Source: Phytoactinopolyspora mesophila (GTDB lineage: Bacteria; Actinomycetota; Actinomycetes; Jiangellales; Jiangellaceae). From it: a stretch of 64,000 nucleotides of DNA. The notes beneath the pieces were generated by a model. The model worked only from the letters and a program-made list of their open reading frames with translations. It was not told the DNA's origin and did no database searches. This document shows, in pieces, positions 50,115 through 58,430 of the stretch. Position 1 is the stretch's first letter. The number at the start of each line of letters is the position of its first letter. The stretch is from the NCBI RefSeq assembly GCF_010122465.1, contig NZ_WLZY01000001.1, positions 124,001-188,000 on the forward strand, read 5' to 3'. A program made the translations under genes and the position numbers.

Positions 50115-51527
50115 ATGACCACCACTGCTCACCCGGAGCTCGAAGGCCTCGGGCGGTACGAGTACGGCTGGGCCGACTCGGACGTCGCCGGCGCAACGGC
50201 GAAGCGCGGTCTGAACGAGGACGTCGTCCGGGAGATCTCCGCGCTGAAGAACGAGCCCGAGTGGATGCTCGACATCCGCCTCAAGGCGTTGCGGCTGTTC
50301 GAGAAGAAGCCCATGCCCACCTGGGGTGCGGATCTGTCGACCATCGACTTCGACAACATCAAGTACTTTGTCCGTTCGACGGAGAAGCAGGCCGCCTCGT
50401 GGGAGGACCTGCCCGACGACATCAAGAACACGTACGACAAACTCGGCATCCCGGAGGCGGAAAAGCAGCGCCTGGTCTCCGGTGTGGCCGCTCAGTACGA
50501 GTCCGAGGTCGTCTACCACCAGATCCAGGAAGACCTGGAGAAGCAGGGTGTCGTTTTCCTCGACACCGACACCGCGCTGCGTGAGTACCCGGAACTGTTC
50601 AAGGAGTACTTCGCCTCGGTCATCCCGGCGGGCGACAACAAGTTCTCCGCGCTGAACACCGCCGTATGGTCCGGCGGTTCGTTCATCTACGTGCCGAAGG
50701 GTGTACACGTCGACATCCCGCTGCAGGCCTACTTCCGCATCAACACGGAGAACATGGGCCAGTTCGAGCGGACGCTGATCATTGTCGACGAGGACGCCTA
50801 CGTGCACTACGTCGAGGGTTGCACCGCGCCGATCTACACGTCGGACTCGCTGCACAGCGCCGTCGTCGAGATCGTGGTCAAGAAGGGCGCCCGGGCTCGG
50901 TACACGACCATCCAGAACTGGTCGAACAACGTGTACAACCTGGTCACCAAGCGCGCCACGGCCGCCGAAGGCGCCACCATGGAGTGGGTCGACGGCAACA
51001 TCGGCTCGAAGATCACCATGAAGTACCCGGCCATCTGGCTGATGGGCGAGCACGCCAAGGGTGAGACCCTGTCGCTGGCCTTCGCCGGTGAGGGACAGCA
51101 CCAGGACTCCGGCGCCAAGATGGTGCACATGGCTCCGCACACCTCCAGCTCCATCGTCTCCAAGTCGGTGGCGCGTGGCGGTGGCCGCACTTCCTACCGG
51201 GGCCTGGTCCAGGTGATGCCGCGGGCTACCACCAGCGCCAGCACGGTGCTGTGTGACGCGTTGTTGATCGACACCGTGTCGCGGTCTGACACGTACCCGT
51301 ACGTCGACATCCGCAACGATGACGTCTCCATGGGTCACGAGGCCACGGTGTCCAAGGTCAGTGAAGACCAGCTGTTCTACCTGATGAGCCGAGGTGTGCC
51401 CGAGGACGAGGCGATGGCCATGATCGTGCGCGGGTTCATCGAGCCGATCGCGCGTGAGCTGCCGATGGAGTATGCCCTGGAGCTCAACCGCCTGATCGAG
51501 TTGCAGATGGAAGGCGCCGTCGGCTGA
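50115..51527 (+). CDS. sufB: Fe-S cluster scaffold subunit SufB
   Basis: Core scaffold of the SufBC2D complex that assembles Fe-S clusters; 470 residues, cytosolic. Features: [40 protein letters not shown] (Cys candidate ligand), [20 protein letters not shown] and [19 protein letters not shown], with [17 protein letters not shown] at the end. The ATG at 50115 overlaps nothing and follows GGAGAGGATC. Unlike M. tuberculosis SufB, which carries an intein, no insertion interrupts this gene. Confidence 0.97.
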   Translation: MTTTAHPELEGLGRYEYGWADSDVAGATAKRGLNEDVVREISALKNEPEWMLDIRLKALRLFEKKPMPTWGADLSTIDFDNIKYFVRSTEKQAASWEDLPDDIKNTYDKLGIPEAEKQRLVSGVAAQYESEVVYHQIQEDLEKQGVVFLDTDTALREYPELFKEYFASVIPAGDNKFSALNTAVWSGGSFIYVPKGVHVDIPLQAYFRINTENMGQFERTLIIVDEDAYVHYVEGCTAPIYTSDSLHSAVVEIVVKKGARARYTTIQNWSNNVYNLVTKRATAAEGATMEWVDGNIGSKITMKYPAIWLMGEHAKGETLSLAFAGEGQHQDSGAKMVHMAPHTSSSIVSKSVARGGGRTSYRGLVQVMPRATTSASTVLCDALLIDTVSRSDTYPYVDIRNDDVSMGHEATVSKVSEDQLFYLMSRGVPEDEAMAMIVRGFIEPIARELPMEYALELNRLIELQMEGAVG

Positions 51528-51603
51528 CAGCGCCACCGGCCACGCAAGACACCAATCCGGCTGGCTCGACCAGCCCGGCTGACGAGTAGAACCCGAGGAG
51601 CAG

Positions 51604-52818
51604 ATGAGCACCGCCACCGACACGCCGGCCCAGCATGGCCTGGGCGCCCACTCGCACGGCGCCGGAACGGAGCCGGACTCGAGCGCACGCAGTGCGCTCG
51701 ACCGCTTCGCGTCGTTCGACGTCAACGCGCATCCCGTCCCGCGTGGCCGCGAGGAGGTTTGGCGGTTCACCCCCATGAGCCGTCTGCGTGGCCTGCACGA
51801 CGACGCGCCTCTCGACGGCGGCGACTACAGCGTGGCGGTCGACGTCGATCCGCGGATCAGTGCGCAGTCGGTCGGCGCGGACGACTCCCGTCGAGGCACA
51901 TCGACCTACGTGCCGGTGGATCGGCCGAGTGCTCGTGCCTGGGCGGCGGCGGAGAAGGTGTTCGCCGTCGACATCCCGCGCGACACCGTGATCGAGCAGC
52001 CGGCCGTGATCAAGCTGACGGGCGCGTCGGCAGAGCGCGGTGCCGCTGGGCACTTGGTCATCACAGCCGGCCGGCACAGCAAGTCGGTCGTCGTGGTGGA
52101 GTACGAAGGCTCCGCAGCCTTCGTCGAGAACGTCGAGGTCGTCGTCGAGGACGGCGCCGAGCTGACGGTGGTCACTCTGCAGGACTGGGCCGACGACGCC
52201 GTGCACCTGGCGCACCACCACATCCACGTCGGGCGCGATGCCAAGGTGAAGCACGCGGTCATCACCTTCGGCGGCGACCTCGTCCGCACGGGGACGACGA
52301 TCAACTACGCCGGTCCCGGCGGTGACGCCACGCTGCTCGGGTTGTACTACGTCGACTCCGGTCAGTACGTCGAGAACCGGCTCATCGTCGACCACAACAC
52401 CCCGAACGCCACCAGTGACGTCGAGTACAAGGGTGCGTTGCAGGGCAAGCAGGCGCACTCGGTCTGGGTCGGCGACGTGCTGATCCGCAAGGAAGCTCTC
52501 GGGATCAACACCTACGAGCTCAACCGGAACCTCGTGCTCACCGACGGTGCTCGCGCCGATTCGGTGCCGAACCTCGAGATCGAGACCGGCGAGATCGAGG
52601 GCGCCGGGCACGCGAGCGCCACCGGCCGGTTCGACGACGAGCAGCTGTTCTACCTGCAGGCGCGCGGCATCCCGGCTGAGCTGGCACGCAAGCTCGTCGT
52701 CCGTGGGTTCTTCGCGTCGCTGATCAACCGGATCGGCGTGCCGGAACTCAAGGACCGCCTCATGACAACGGTCGAGCGCGAGCTCGCCGTCGTTGAACAG
52801 AAGGCCACCGAGTCGTGA
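51604..52818 (+). CDS. sufD: Fe-S cluster assembly protein SufD
   Basis: Partner of SufB in the scaffold complex; 404 residues. It shows the right-handed beta-helix pattern shared with SufB (VVVEYEGSAAFVENVEVVVE, VVTLQDWADDAVHLAHHHIH, NATSDVEYKGALQGKQAHSV) and ends in DDEQLFYLQARGIPAELARK. ATG 51604 follows GAGGAGCAG. The 76-nt gap to sufB holds nothing clear. A strong inverted repeat follows before sufC. Confidence 0.95.
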   Translation: MSTATDTPAQHGLGAHSHGAGTEPDSSARSALDRFASFDVNAHPVPRGREEVWRFTPMSRLRGLHDDAPLDGGDYSVAVDVDPRISAQSVGADDSRRGTSTYVPVDRPSARAWAAAEKVFAVDIPRDTVIEQPAVIKLTGASAERGAAGHLVITAGRHSKSVVVVEYEGSAAFVENVEVVVEDGAELTVVTLQDWADDAVHLAHHHIHVGRDAKVKHAVITFGGDLVRTGTTINYAGPGGDATLLGLYYVDSGQYVENRLIVDHNTPNATSDVEYKGALQGKQAHSVWVGDVLIRKEALGINTYELNRNLVLTDGARADSVPNLEIETGEIEGAGHASATGRFDDEQLFYLQARGIPAELARKLVVRGFFASLINRIGVPELKDRLMTTVERELAVVEQKATES

Positions 52819-52823
52819 GAGGA

Positions 52824-52929
52824 GGCCCGGGGCATATGGAATCCTCCCCGCCCGCGGCGAGGTCGTCGCGGGGCTCCTCCCACGCCGATGCCCGAGCCGA
52901 GCCCCGGAGGATTCCATATGCCCCGGGCC
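52824..52929. terminator. Long perfect inverted repeat between sufD and sufC
   Basis: The 24-bp arms 52824-52847 and 52906-52929 (GGCCCGGGGCATATGG and on) are exact reverse complements with a 58-nt loop. It begins 5 nt after the sufD stop, so a terminator or RNA-processing hairpin sits inside an operon. The loop shares CGCCCGCGGC and CGCCGATGCCC with the loop at 55719-55766. Confidence 0.75.
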
Positions 52930-53012
52930 CCGACCGAGTCGAGTGGCGGCTCCGCCCGGGCGACGGCAAGACGAGACTCTGAATAACACACGAAAAGAGG
53001 CACGAGTAACCG

Positions 53013-53771
53013 ATGAGCACCCTCGATATACGCGACCTGCACGTCTCCGTCGAGACGGAGAACGGCCCGGTCCAGATCCTGCACGGCGTCAACCTGACCG
53101 TGCGCAGTGGCGAGACACACGCGATCATGGGCCCGAACGGCTCCGGCAAGTCCACGCTGGCGTACGCCCTGGCGGGGCACCCCAAGTACACGGTCACCTC
53201 CGGCTCGGTGAAGCTGGACGACGAGGATGTCCTCGAGATGTCCGTCGACGAGCGGGCGCGTGCGGGACTGTTCCTGGCGATGCAGTACCCCGTCGAGGTT
53301 CCTGGCGTGTCGGTGTCCAACTTCTTGCGTACCGCGAAGACCGCCATCGACGGCGAGGCCCCGAAGCTTCGCACGTGGGTCAAGGACGTCAAGGGCGCGA
53401 TGGACGAGCTGCGCATCGACCCGGACTTCGCCGAGCGCGACCTCAACACCGGGTTCTCCGGCGGTGAGAAGAAGCGCCACGAGATCCTCCAGCTGGAGTT
53501 GCTGAAGCCGAGCTTCGCAGTACTCGACGAGACCGACTCTGGCCTGGACATCGACGCCCTGCGCATCGTGTCCGACGGCGTCAACCGGTTCACCTCCAGT
53601 GGCGACAAGGGCGTCATGCTGATCACGCACTACACCCGCATCTTGCGCTACATCACGCCGGACTTCGTGCACGTGTTCGTCGGCGGCAAGATCGCCGAAG
53701 AAGGCGGTGCGGAGCTGGCTGAGAAGCTGGAAGAGAAGGGGTACGTCGACTACGTCGGCGCCTCCGCCTGA
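53013..53771 (+). CDS. sufC: Fe-S assembly ATPase SufC
   Basis: ABC-type ATPase of the SufBC2D scaffold; 252 residues, cytosolic and not part of a transporter. Walker A is GPNGSGKSTLAYALAGHP, the signature GFSGGEKKRHEILQ and Walker B FAVLDETDSGLDIDALRIVS; EDVLEMSVDERARAGLFLAM is typical of SufC. The ATG at 53013 follows GAAAAGAGG. Separated from sufD and sufS by inverted repeats. Confidence 0.97.
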   Translation: MSTLDIRDLHVSVETENGPVQILHGVNLTVRSGETHAIMGPNGSGKSTLAYALAGHPKYTVTSGSVKLDDEDVLEMSVDERARAGLFLAMQYPVEVPGVSVSNFLRTAKTAIDGEAPKLRTWVKDVKGAMDELRIDPDFAERDLNTGFSGGEKKRHEILQLELLKPSFAVLDETDSGLDIDALRIVSDGVNRFTSSGDKGVMLITHYTRILRYITPDFVHVFVGGKIAEEGGAELAEKLEEKGYVDYVGASA

Positions 53772-53809
53772 GCCATCGAGACCGAGGCACCCTAAATGTC
53801 TGAATCCCT

Positions 53810-53897
53810 AAATGATCATGTTTGGTAGGTTTCCTCGTGCCTTGACAGGTATGCAGGCATGGTGACGCACGAGAAAACCCACCAAACATGATCATTT
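53810..53897. repeat. Intergenic inverted repeat between sufC and sufS (family B, complete copy)
   Basis: The 30-bp arms 53810-53839 and 53868-53897 pair with two mismatches, starting AAATGATCATGTTTGGT. The 28-nt loop contains CCTTGACAGG. The right arm and part of the loop match 13301-13366. It starts about 40 nt after sufC and ends 25 nt before sufS, so it may act as a partial terminator within the operon. Confidence 0.8.
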
Positions 53898-53921
53898 TGC
53901 GGCAGTGAGAAGGAGGTAGCC

Positions 53922-55199
53922 GTGGCGCACCGGATGGCCAGCCCGCTGGACGTGGATCGGATCCGCAAGGACTTCCCGATCCTGGAACGGCGGCTGGCCG
54001 GCGACCGTCAGCTGGTGTACCTGGACTCGGCGAACACCTCGCAGAAGCCGCGGCCAGTTGTCGAGGCGATGGCCGAGCACTACGAGCGGCACAACGCGAA
54101 CGTCGCGCGGGCAATCCACCAGCTCGGTGAGGAGTCCACGGCGGCCTTCGAAGGCGCCAGGGACAAGGTCGCCGCGTTCATCGGAGCCCCCAGTCGCGAC
54201 GAGGTGATCTTCACCAAGAACATCACCGAGGCACTCAACCTGGTGGCGAACACTCTGGCCAGCGGGCTTGCCGACGACCCCCGTTATCGACTCGGCCCCG
54301 GCGACGAGGTCGTCATCACCGAGATGGAGCACCACTCCAACATCGTGCCGTGGCAGCTCGCGTGTCAGCGCACCGGTGCGACGCTTCGGTGGTTCGGGCT
54401 GACCGAGGAAGGCCGGCTCGACCTCACGAACATCCACGAACTGATCACGCCCCGCACCAAGATCGTCTCGCTCGTGCACCAGTCGAACATCCTCGGCACG
54501 GTCAACCCGGTGGAGCAGATCGCGGCCCGCGCCAAGGAAGTGGGCGCGCTGGTTCTGGTCGACGCCGCACAGTCCGTGCCGCATCAGCCGGTCGACGTGT
54601 CGGCGTTGAGCACGCAGGGCGTGGACCTGCTCGCGTTCACCGGGCACAAATTATGCGGTCCCACCGGTGTCGGAGTGCTGTGGGGACGTCGTGAGGTTCT
54701 CGATGGGCTGCCGCCTTTCCTCGGCGGCGGCGAGATGATCGAGACCGTCGCGATGGAGGGCTCGACGTTCGCGCCGATCCCGCACAAGTTCGAGGCCGGC
54801 ACCCCGCCGATTGCTCAGGCCGTCGGGCTGGGCGCGGCGATCGACTATCTGACCGGCATCGGCATGAACAACATCCACGAGCACGAGCGGGTCATCACGG
54901 CATACGCGCTGGACCGGCTCGCCGACATCGACGGCGTGACCATCATCGGCCCGGCCATACCCGTCGACCGGGGCGGCACGGTGTCCTTCACCGTCGACGG
55001 TATTCACCCGCACGACGTCGGTCAGGTGCTCGACGAGTACGGCGTCGCCGTGCGAGTTGGCCACCACTGCGCACGGCCGGTCTGCATCCGTTATGGAATA
55101 CCAGCGACCACCCGAGCGTCGTTCTATCTGTACACCACCACAGCGGAGATCGACGCGTTGCTGGACGGAATCGAGCAGGTGAAGAGGTTCTTCGGTTGA
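53922..55199 (+). CDS. sufS: Cysteine desulfurase SufS
   Basis: PLP enzyme that takes sulfur from cysteine for cluster assembly; 425 residues, type II desulfurase. The PLP lysine is in AFTGHKLCGPTGVGVLWGRR, cofactor contacts in EMEHHSNIVPWQLACQ and LVDAAQSVPHQPVDVSAL, and the catalytic Cys in VRVGHHCARPVCIRYG. GTG 53922 follows AGAAGGAGGTAGCC, a strong ribosome site; the second in-frame Met at residue 4 is less well placed. Coupled to sufU by a TTGA overlap. Confidence 0.96.
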   Translation: MAHRMASPLDVDRIRKDFPILERRLAGDRQLVYLDSANTSQKPRPVVEAMAEHYERHNANVARAIHQLGEESTAAFEGARDKVAAFIGAPSRDEVIFTKNITEALNLVANTLASGLADDPRYRLGPGDEVVITEMEHHSNIVPWQLACQRTGATLRWFGLTEEGRLDLTNIHELITPRTKIVSLVHQSNILGTVNPVEQIAARAKEVGALVLVDAAQSVPHQPVDVSALSTQGVDLLAFTGHKLCGPTGVGVLWGRREVLDGLPPFLGGGEMIETVAMEGSTFAPIPHKFEAGTPPIAQAVGLGAAIDYLTGIGMNNIHEHERVITAYALDRLADIDGVTIIGPAIPVDRGGTVSFTVDGIHPHDVGQVLDEYGVAVRVGHHCARPVCIRYGIPATTRASFYLYTTTAEIDALLDGIEQVKRFFG

Positions 55200-55645
55200 G
55201 CGAGTCGCTGTACCAGGAGATCATCCTGGACCACTACAAGAGCCCGCGGGGGCGCGGGCTCCGTGAGCCGTTCGACGCCGAAGCACACCACGTCAACCCC
55301 ACCTGCGGCGACGAGATCACGGTGCGGGTACGGCTCCACGGTGACACCCTGGCCGACGTCTCCTACGACGGCCAGGGCTGCTCCATCAGCCAGGCCTCGG
55401 CCAGTGTGCTGTACGAGCTGCTGAACGGGCGCCCGGCGGCCGAGGCGTCACCCGTCGAAGCCGCGTTCAACGAGCTCATGCACGGCAAAGGACAGGTCGA
55501 GCCGGACGAGGACGTACTCGGAGACGGGATCGCCTTCGCCGGCGTCGCCCGTTACCCGGCCCGGGTCAAGTGCGCATTGTTGTCCTGGATGGCGTTTAAG
55601 GACGCGGTGGCGCGGGCGCAGTCCGTTGAAGAGGTGAGTCGGTGA
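55196..55645 (+). CDS. sufU: Zn-dependent sulfurtransferase SufU
   Basis: Accepts sulfur from SufS; IscU-like fold, 149 residues. The zinc ligands are in NPTCGDEITVRV (Cys, and Asp nearby), GQGCSISQASASVLYELL and ARVKCALLSWMAFKDA. SufU with its zinc site is the typical partner in Gram-positive SUF systems. TTG 55196 overlaps the sufS stop as TTGA; no ATG or GTG precedes the conserved N-terminus SESLYQEIILDHYKSPRG. Confidence 0.95.
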   Translation: MSESLYQEIILDHYKSPRGRGLREPFDAEAHHVNPTCGDEITVRVRLHGDTLADVSYDGQGCSISQASASVLYELLNGRPAAEASPVEAAFNELMHGKGQVEPDEDVLGDGIAFAGVARYPARVKCALLSWMAFKDAVARAQSVEEVSR

Positions 55646-55695
55646 TGCCGGCCCCGCCCGCGTCCGGCTCGGTCCTCGGTGTTGCGGATTGTTCC

Positions 55696-55789
55696 GGCGG
55701 CGACGGGAGTCCCCGTCCTCGCCCGCGGCTCACTCGTTCCTCGCTCGCCGATGCCCACCGCACCATGGACGGGGACTCCCGTCGCCGCC
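55696..55789. terminator. Long perfect inverted repeat between sufU and sufT
   Basis: The 23-bp arms 55696-55718 and 55767-55789 (GGCGGCGACGGGAGTCCCCG and on) are exact, with a 48-nt loop that resembles the loop at 52848. It lies in the 291-bp gap between sufU and sufT, where no gene is seen. The remaining part (55790-55936) holds nothing clear apart from the GGGAG ribosome site of sufT. Confidence 0.75.
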
Positions 55790-55936
55790 TTGAGCGTTCC
55801 CGCACCATGGGCAGAGATCACCCCTCGCCGTCCGCCCCGACACGACATCAAGTCAGCCTCCTTCTTGGCGGCGCCCGGCACGGCGTGAGGGTGGAGCAAG
55901 GTACGGCGGTAGACGTTTTTTGGGAGAATGGTTGAT

Positions 55937-56254
55937 ATGACGACGACGGTTGATATTGAGGATCTGAAAGAGGCGTTGCGCGACGTCGTGGACCCCGAGC
56001 TCGGGATCAACGTCGTCGACCTCGGCCTGATCTACGGCGTGAACGTGGACGACGAGGGCGTAGCCACCATCGACATGACGTTGACAAGCGCCGCCTGCCC
56101 GCTGACCGATGTCATCGAGGAGCAGGCGAGATCGGTCACCGACGGCCTGGTCAATGAGCTGCGGATCAACTGGGTGTGGATGCCCCCGTGGGGTCCTGAG
56201 AAGATCACCGACGAGGGACGCGAGCAGCTTCGGGCACTGGGCTTCAACGTATGA
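55937..56254 (+). CDS. sufT: SufT-like DUF59 metal-sulfur cluster assembly factor
   Basis: Small MIP18/DUF59 protein of 105 residues, cytosolic, that helps deliver Fe-S clusters. The family core is LRDVVDPELGINVVDLGLIY and the conserved Cys is in MTLTSAACPLTDVIEEQA, with NWVWMPPWGPEKITDEG towards the end. ATG 55937 is chosen because GGGAG is spaced correctly; ATG 55928 is too close to it. Coupled to the HAD gene by ATGA. Confidence 0.93.
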   Translation: MTTTVDIEDLKEALRDVVDPELGINVVDLGLIYGVNVDDEGVATIDMTLTSAACPLTDVIEEQARSVTDGLVNELRINWVWMPPWGPEKITDEGREQLRALGFNV

Positions 56255-56862
56255 ACACGGTCGTCTTCGATCTGGGTGGCGTCCTGATCGACTGGGATCC
56301 TCGTTACCTCTATCGCAAGCTGCTGCCCGATGATGACGATGTCGAGCGGTTCCTTTCCGAGGTCACGACCCCGGAGTGGAACCTGGAGCAGGATCGCGGC
56401 CGTTCGTGGGACGACGCCGTGGCACTGCTCAGCGAACAGCACCCGGGTTACTCCGAGTTGATCGCGGCTTACCACCACCGGTGGGAGGAGATGATCGGTG
56501 GTCCCATCGGGGAGACGGTGGACATCCTCCAGGATCTCCGCAACACGGGAACCGAGCTGTACGCGCTGACCAACTGGTCGGCAGAGAAATTCCCCATCGC
56601 CCGGGAGCGATTCCACTGGCTGTCCTGGTTCGAGGGAATCGTGGTGTCGGGGGAGGAAGAGCTGATCAAACCAGATCCGCGGATCTTCCGGCTGCTCGCC
56701 GGCCGCTACGGCGTAGAACTGCCGTCGGCGGTCTACATAGACGACAACTCTGCCAACGTCCAGGCCGCGGCTAGTCTCGGTATGACCGCGTTGCATTTCA
56801 CCTCGCCCGCCAAGCTACGAGTGGACCTGACGGGCGCGGGTCTACTTTCCACGCCCGAGTGA
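56251..56862 (+). CDS. HAD-family hydrolase (subfamily IA)
   Basis: Small soluble phosphatase-like protein, 203 residues. Motif I is FDLGGVLIDWDPRYLYR, where the second Asp of D-x-D is Gly, as in many HAD-IA members, motif II ALTNWSAEKF, motif III Lys in ELIKPDPRIFRLLAGRYG and motif IV YIDDNSANVQAAASLG. Starts by ATGA overlap with sufT. The variation in motif I (DLGG rather than DxDxT) is usual for this subgroup and does not mean loss of activity. Substrate unknown; its position is conserved after suf in some actinobacteria only by recollection. Confidence 0.88.
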   Translation: MNTVVFDLGGVLIDWDPRYLYRKLLPDDDDVERFLSEVTTPEWNLEQDRGRSWDDAVALLSEQHPGYSELIAAYHHRWEEMIGGPIGETVDILQDLRNTGTELYALTNWSAEKFPIARERFHWLSWFEGIVVSGEEELIKPDPRIFRLLAGRYGVELPSAVYIDDNSANVQAAASLGMTALHFTSPAKLRVDLTGAGLLSTPE

Positions 56863-56926
56863 CCATGTGGGTTCAGGACGCCGTGTTGGTAGGCGGCAAC
56901 GGGGAGTTACGAGGGAGAATGAGCGA

Positions 56927-57472
56927 ATGACGGTTCGGCCGATCCGGCTGTTCGGTGATCCAGTTCTGCGGACCAAGGCCGAGCCGGTGGTCACGTTCGA
57001 CAAAGAGCTGCGGGGCCTGGTCAAAGACCTGACCGAGACGATGCTCGAAGCCGGGGGAGCGGGGCTGGCGGCGCCACAGCTCGGCGTGTCGCTGCGGGTG
57101 TTCACCTACGATGTCGACGGCATCGTCGGCCACCTGATCAACCCGGACCTCGAGCTGTCCGAGGAGGAACAGTTCGGGCCCGAAGGGTGCCTGTCTATTC
57201 CGGGTCTCGAGTATGACTGTGTACGCGCCTACGGTGTGGTCGCCAAGGGGTTCAACGAGTTCGGCGATCCGGTGACGATCGAAGGCACTGAGTTGCTGGC
57301 TCGCGCGATCCAGCACGAAACAGATCACCTCGACGGGATCCTGTTCATCGACCGCCTTGACCGCGAGGCGCGCAAGGCCGCCATGAAGGCGATCCGTGAG
57401 GCCGAGTGGGCCGGAGAAGCACCACCAGAGGTGAAGATCTCCCCGCACCCGACGTTCGGCCGCGCCACCTGA
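56927..57472 (+). CDS. def: Peptide deformylase
   Basis: Metalloenzyme that removes the formyl group from nascent peptides; 181 residues. The three motifs are AGGAGLAAPQLGVSLRVF, GPEGCLSIPGLEYD and IQHETDHLDGILFIDR, giving the Cys and two His metal ligands and catalytic Glu. ATG 56927 (MTVRPIRLFGDPVLR) follows GAGGGAGAA; the 20-codon upstream extension is rejected. The N-terminal D-P-V-L-R is the normal family start. A second def gene elsewhere is usual in actinobacteria. Confidence 0.95.
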   Translation: MTVRPIRLFGDPVLRTKAEPVVTFDKELRGLVKDLTETMLEAGGAGLAAPQLGVSLRVFTYDVDGIVGHLINPDLELSEEEQFGPEGCLSIPGLEYDCVRAYGVVAKGFNEFGDPVTIEGTELLARAIQHETDHLDGILFIDRLDREARKAAMKAIREAEWAGEAPPEVKISPHPTFGRAT

Positions 57473-57510
57473 ACCTGTCGCGGCCGCGCCGAGCGCGTGC
57501 CTGCTCGGGG

Positions 57511-57574
57511 TTCGTGGCCTGGCGTAACGTTTGGCCACGCAGAACCCGTCGTTACCGTTACGTGAGGCCACGAA
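57511..57574. promoter_or_regulatory. Hairpin overlapping the ribosome site of the SUMF1 gene
   Basis: The arms 57511-57529 (TTCGTGGCCTGGCGTAACG) and 57556-57574 pair at 17 of 19 positions. The right arm contains GAGG, the only plausible ribosome site for the ATG at 57578. It could terminate def or control translation of the next gene. Confidence 0.5.
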
Positions 57575-57577
57575 GCT

Positions 57578-58252
57578 ATGCAGTCGTCGATCGCCGATTA
57601 CCTGATCGGGCTGCCCTCCGGTGAGATCACGCTCCGCGACGAGGGCACGCGGTCGGACTGGAGAGTCGAGGTCGGGGCGTTCCAGTTGATGCGTTGGCCG
57701 GTGACTCGCGAGATGTACGGCGCCGGCACCGGCGAAGTGCCGGCCGGCGCTGCCGGAGCATCGGTACCGATCACTGATGTGTCGTGGCTGGACGCGGTGC
57801 GGTACTGCAACGTGTTGTCCGAGGCCGAGGGGTTGCAGTCTGCCTACGCGATCGGCGACGACCCGGACGGGCTCGACGTGGCCTGGGACGAAGCGGCCGA
57901 CGGCTACCGGCTGCCGTCCGAGGCCGAGTGGGAGTACGCCTGCCGAGCCGGCAGCGCTGAAGCCCGGTACGGCGAACTCGACGAGATCGGGTGGTATCGC
58001 GGAAACTCCGGCGGCGCGGTCCACGACGTCGCCACCAAGGCACCCAACGCTTGGGGACTGCACGACCTGATCGGCAACGTGTGGGAATGGTGCTGGGACC
58101 TCTACGACCCCTCGGTCTACGGTCCGTACCGGGTCTTCCGCGGCGGCGGCGCCTATGATCCGCCGCGTGGCTGCCGGGCATCATGCCGCCGGAAGAGCCA
58201 CCCGACGTTCCGCATCGACGACCTCGGGTTCCGCCTCGCCCAAGCCGTCTAG
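57578..58252 (+). CDS. SUMF1/formylglycine-generating-enzyme-like domain protein
   Basis: Protein of 224 residues with the FGE-sulfatase (SUMF1) fold throughout: FQLMRWPVTREMYG, VSWLDAVRYCNVLSEAEGL, GYRLPSEAEWEYACRAGS, LHDLIGNVWEWCWDLYD and a final RGGGAYDPPRGCRASCRR, LGFRLAQAV. The domain is in enzymes that make formylglycine or act in ergothioneine synthesis, but most short ones are uncharacterised. Cys residues are present in the last conserved block, though a matched copper-binding pair cannot be asserted. No sulfatase gene is seen nearby. Its 3' end is followed by a tandem copy of its last 16 bases. Confidence 0.87.
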   Translation: MQSSIADYLIGLPSGEITLRDEGTRSDWRVEVGAFQLMRWPVTREMYGAGTGEVPAGAAGASVPITDVSWLDAVRYCNVLSEAEGLQSAYAIGDDPDGLDVAWDEAADGYRLPSEAEWEYACRAGSAEARYGELDEIGWYRGNSGGAVHDVATKAPNAWGLHDLIGNVWEWCWDLYDPSVYGPYRVFRGGGAYDPPRGCRASCRRKSHPTFRIDDLGFRLAQAV

Positions 58253-58268
58253 CGCCCAAGCCGTCTAG
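58237..58268 (+). repeat. 16-bp tandem duplication at the SUMF1 stop codon
   Basis: CGCCCAAGCCGTCTAG occurs twice in direct succession (58237-58252 and 58253-58268), and a third partial copy CGCCCAA(C) begins at 58269. The first copy carries the stop codon TAG. It reads as a replication slippage duplication. Confidence 0.9.
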
Positions 58269-58270
58269 CG

Positions 58271-58334
58271 CCCAACCCGTGGTGATCGTCAGTGGGTTGT
58301 GGTCGCGAAGAGGTGACGATCACCACGGATTGGG
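58271..58334. terminator. Inverted repeat between convergent genes (family C, copy 2)
   Basis: The 21-bp arms 58271-58291 and 58314-58334 pair with one mismatch. GTGGTGATCGTCAGTG followed by GGTTGTGGTCGCG matches the element at 32881-32991. It lies between the convergent SUMF1 and nucleobase permease genes. Confidence 0.75.
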
Positions 58335-58426
58335 ATGGATGGATTGGGGTGGATGGGTTGGGTTGGGGTGGGTTGGGGTGCGTGGGTTGGGTGGGTGGTT
58401 GGGTGCGTGGGGTGGGGTGGGATGGG
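58328..58426 (+). repeat. G-rich low-complexity tract
   Basis: About 100 bases of TGGG/TGGGG/GTGGG units with almost no C, interrupted only by a few GCG bases. More than four G-runs of three or more lie within short distances, so the plus strand could form G-quadruplexes. It lies next to the stop codon of the nucleobase permease (transcribed from the minus strand, C-rich mRNA). Confidence 0.85.
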
Positions 58427-58430
58427 TCAG

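Noticed and set aside
50115-51527. Intein in SufB
   Set aside because: Mycobacterial SufB carries one, so it was looked for; the 470-residue protein is continuous and of normal length.
58328-58426. CRISPR array or coding repeat in the G-rich tract
   Set aside because: No regular repeat-spacer pattern; units are irregular TGGG runs and not a reading frame.
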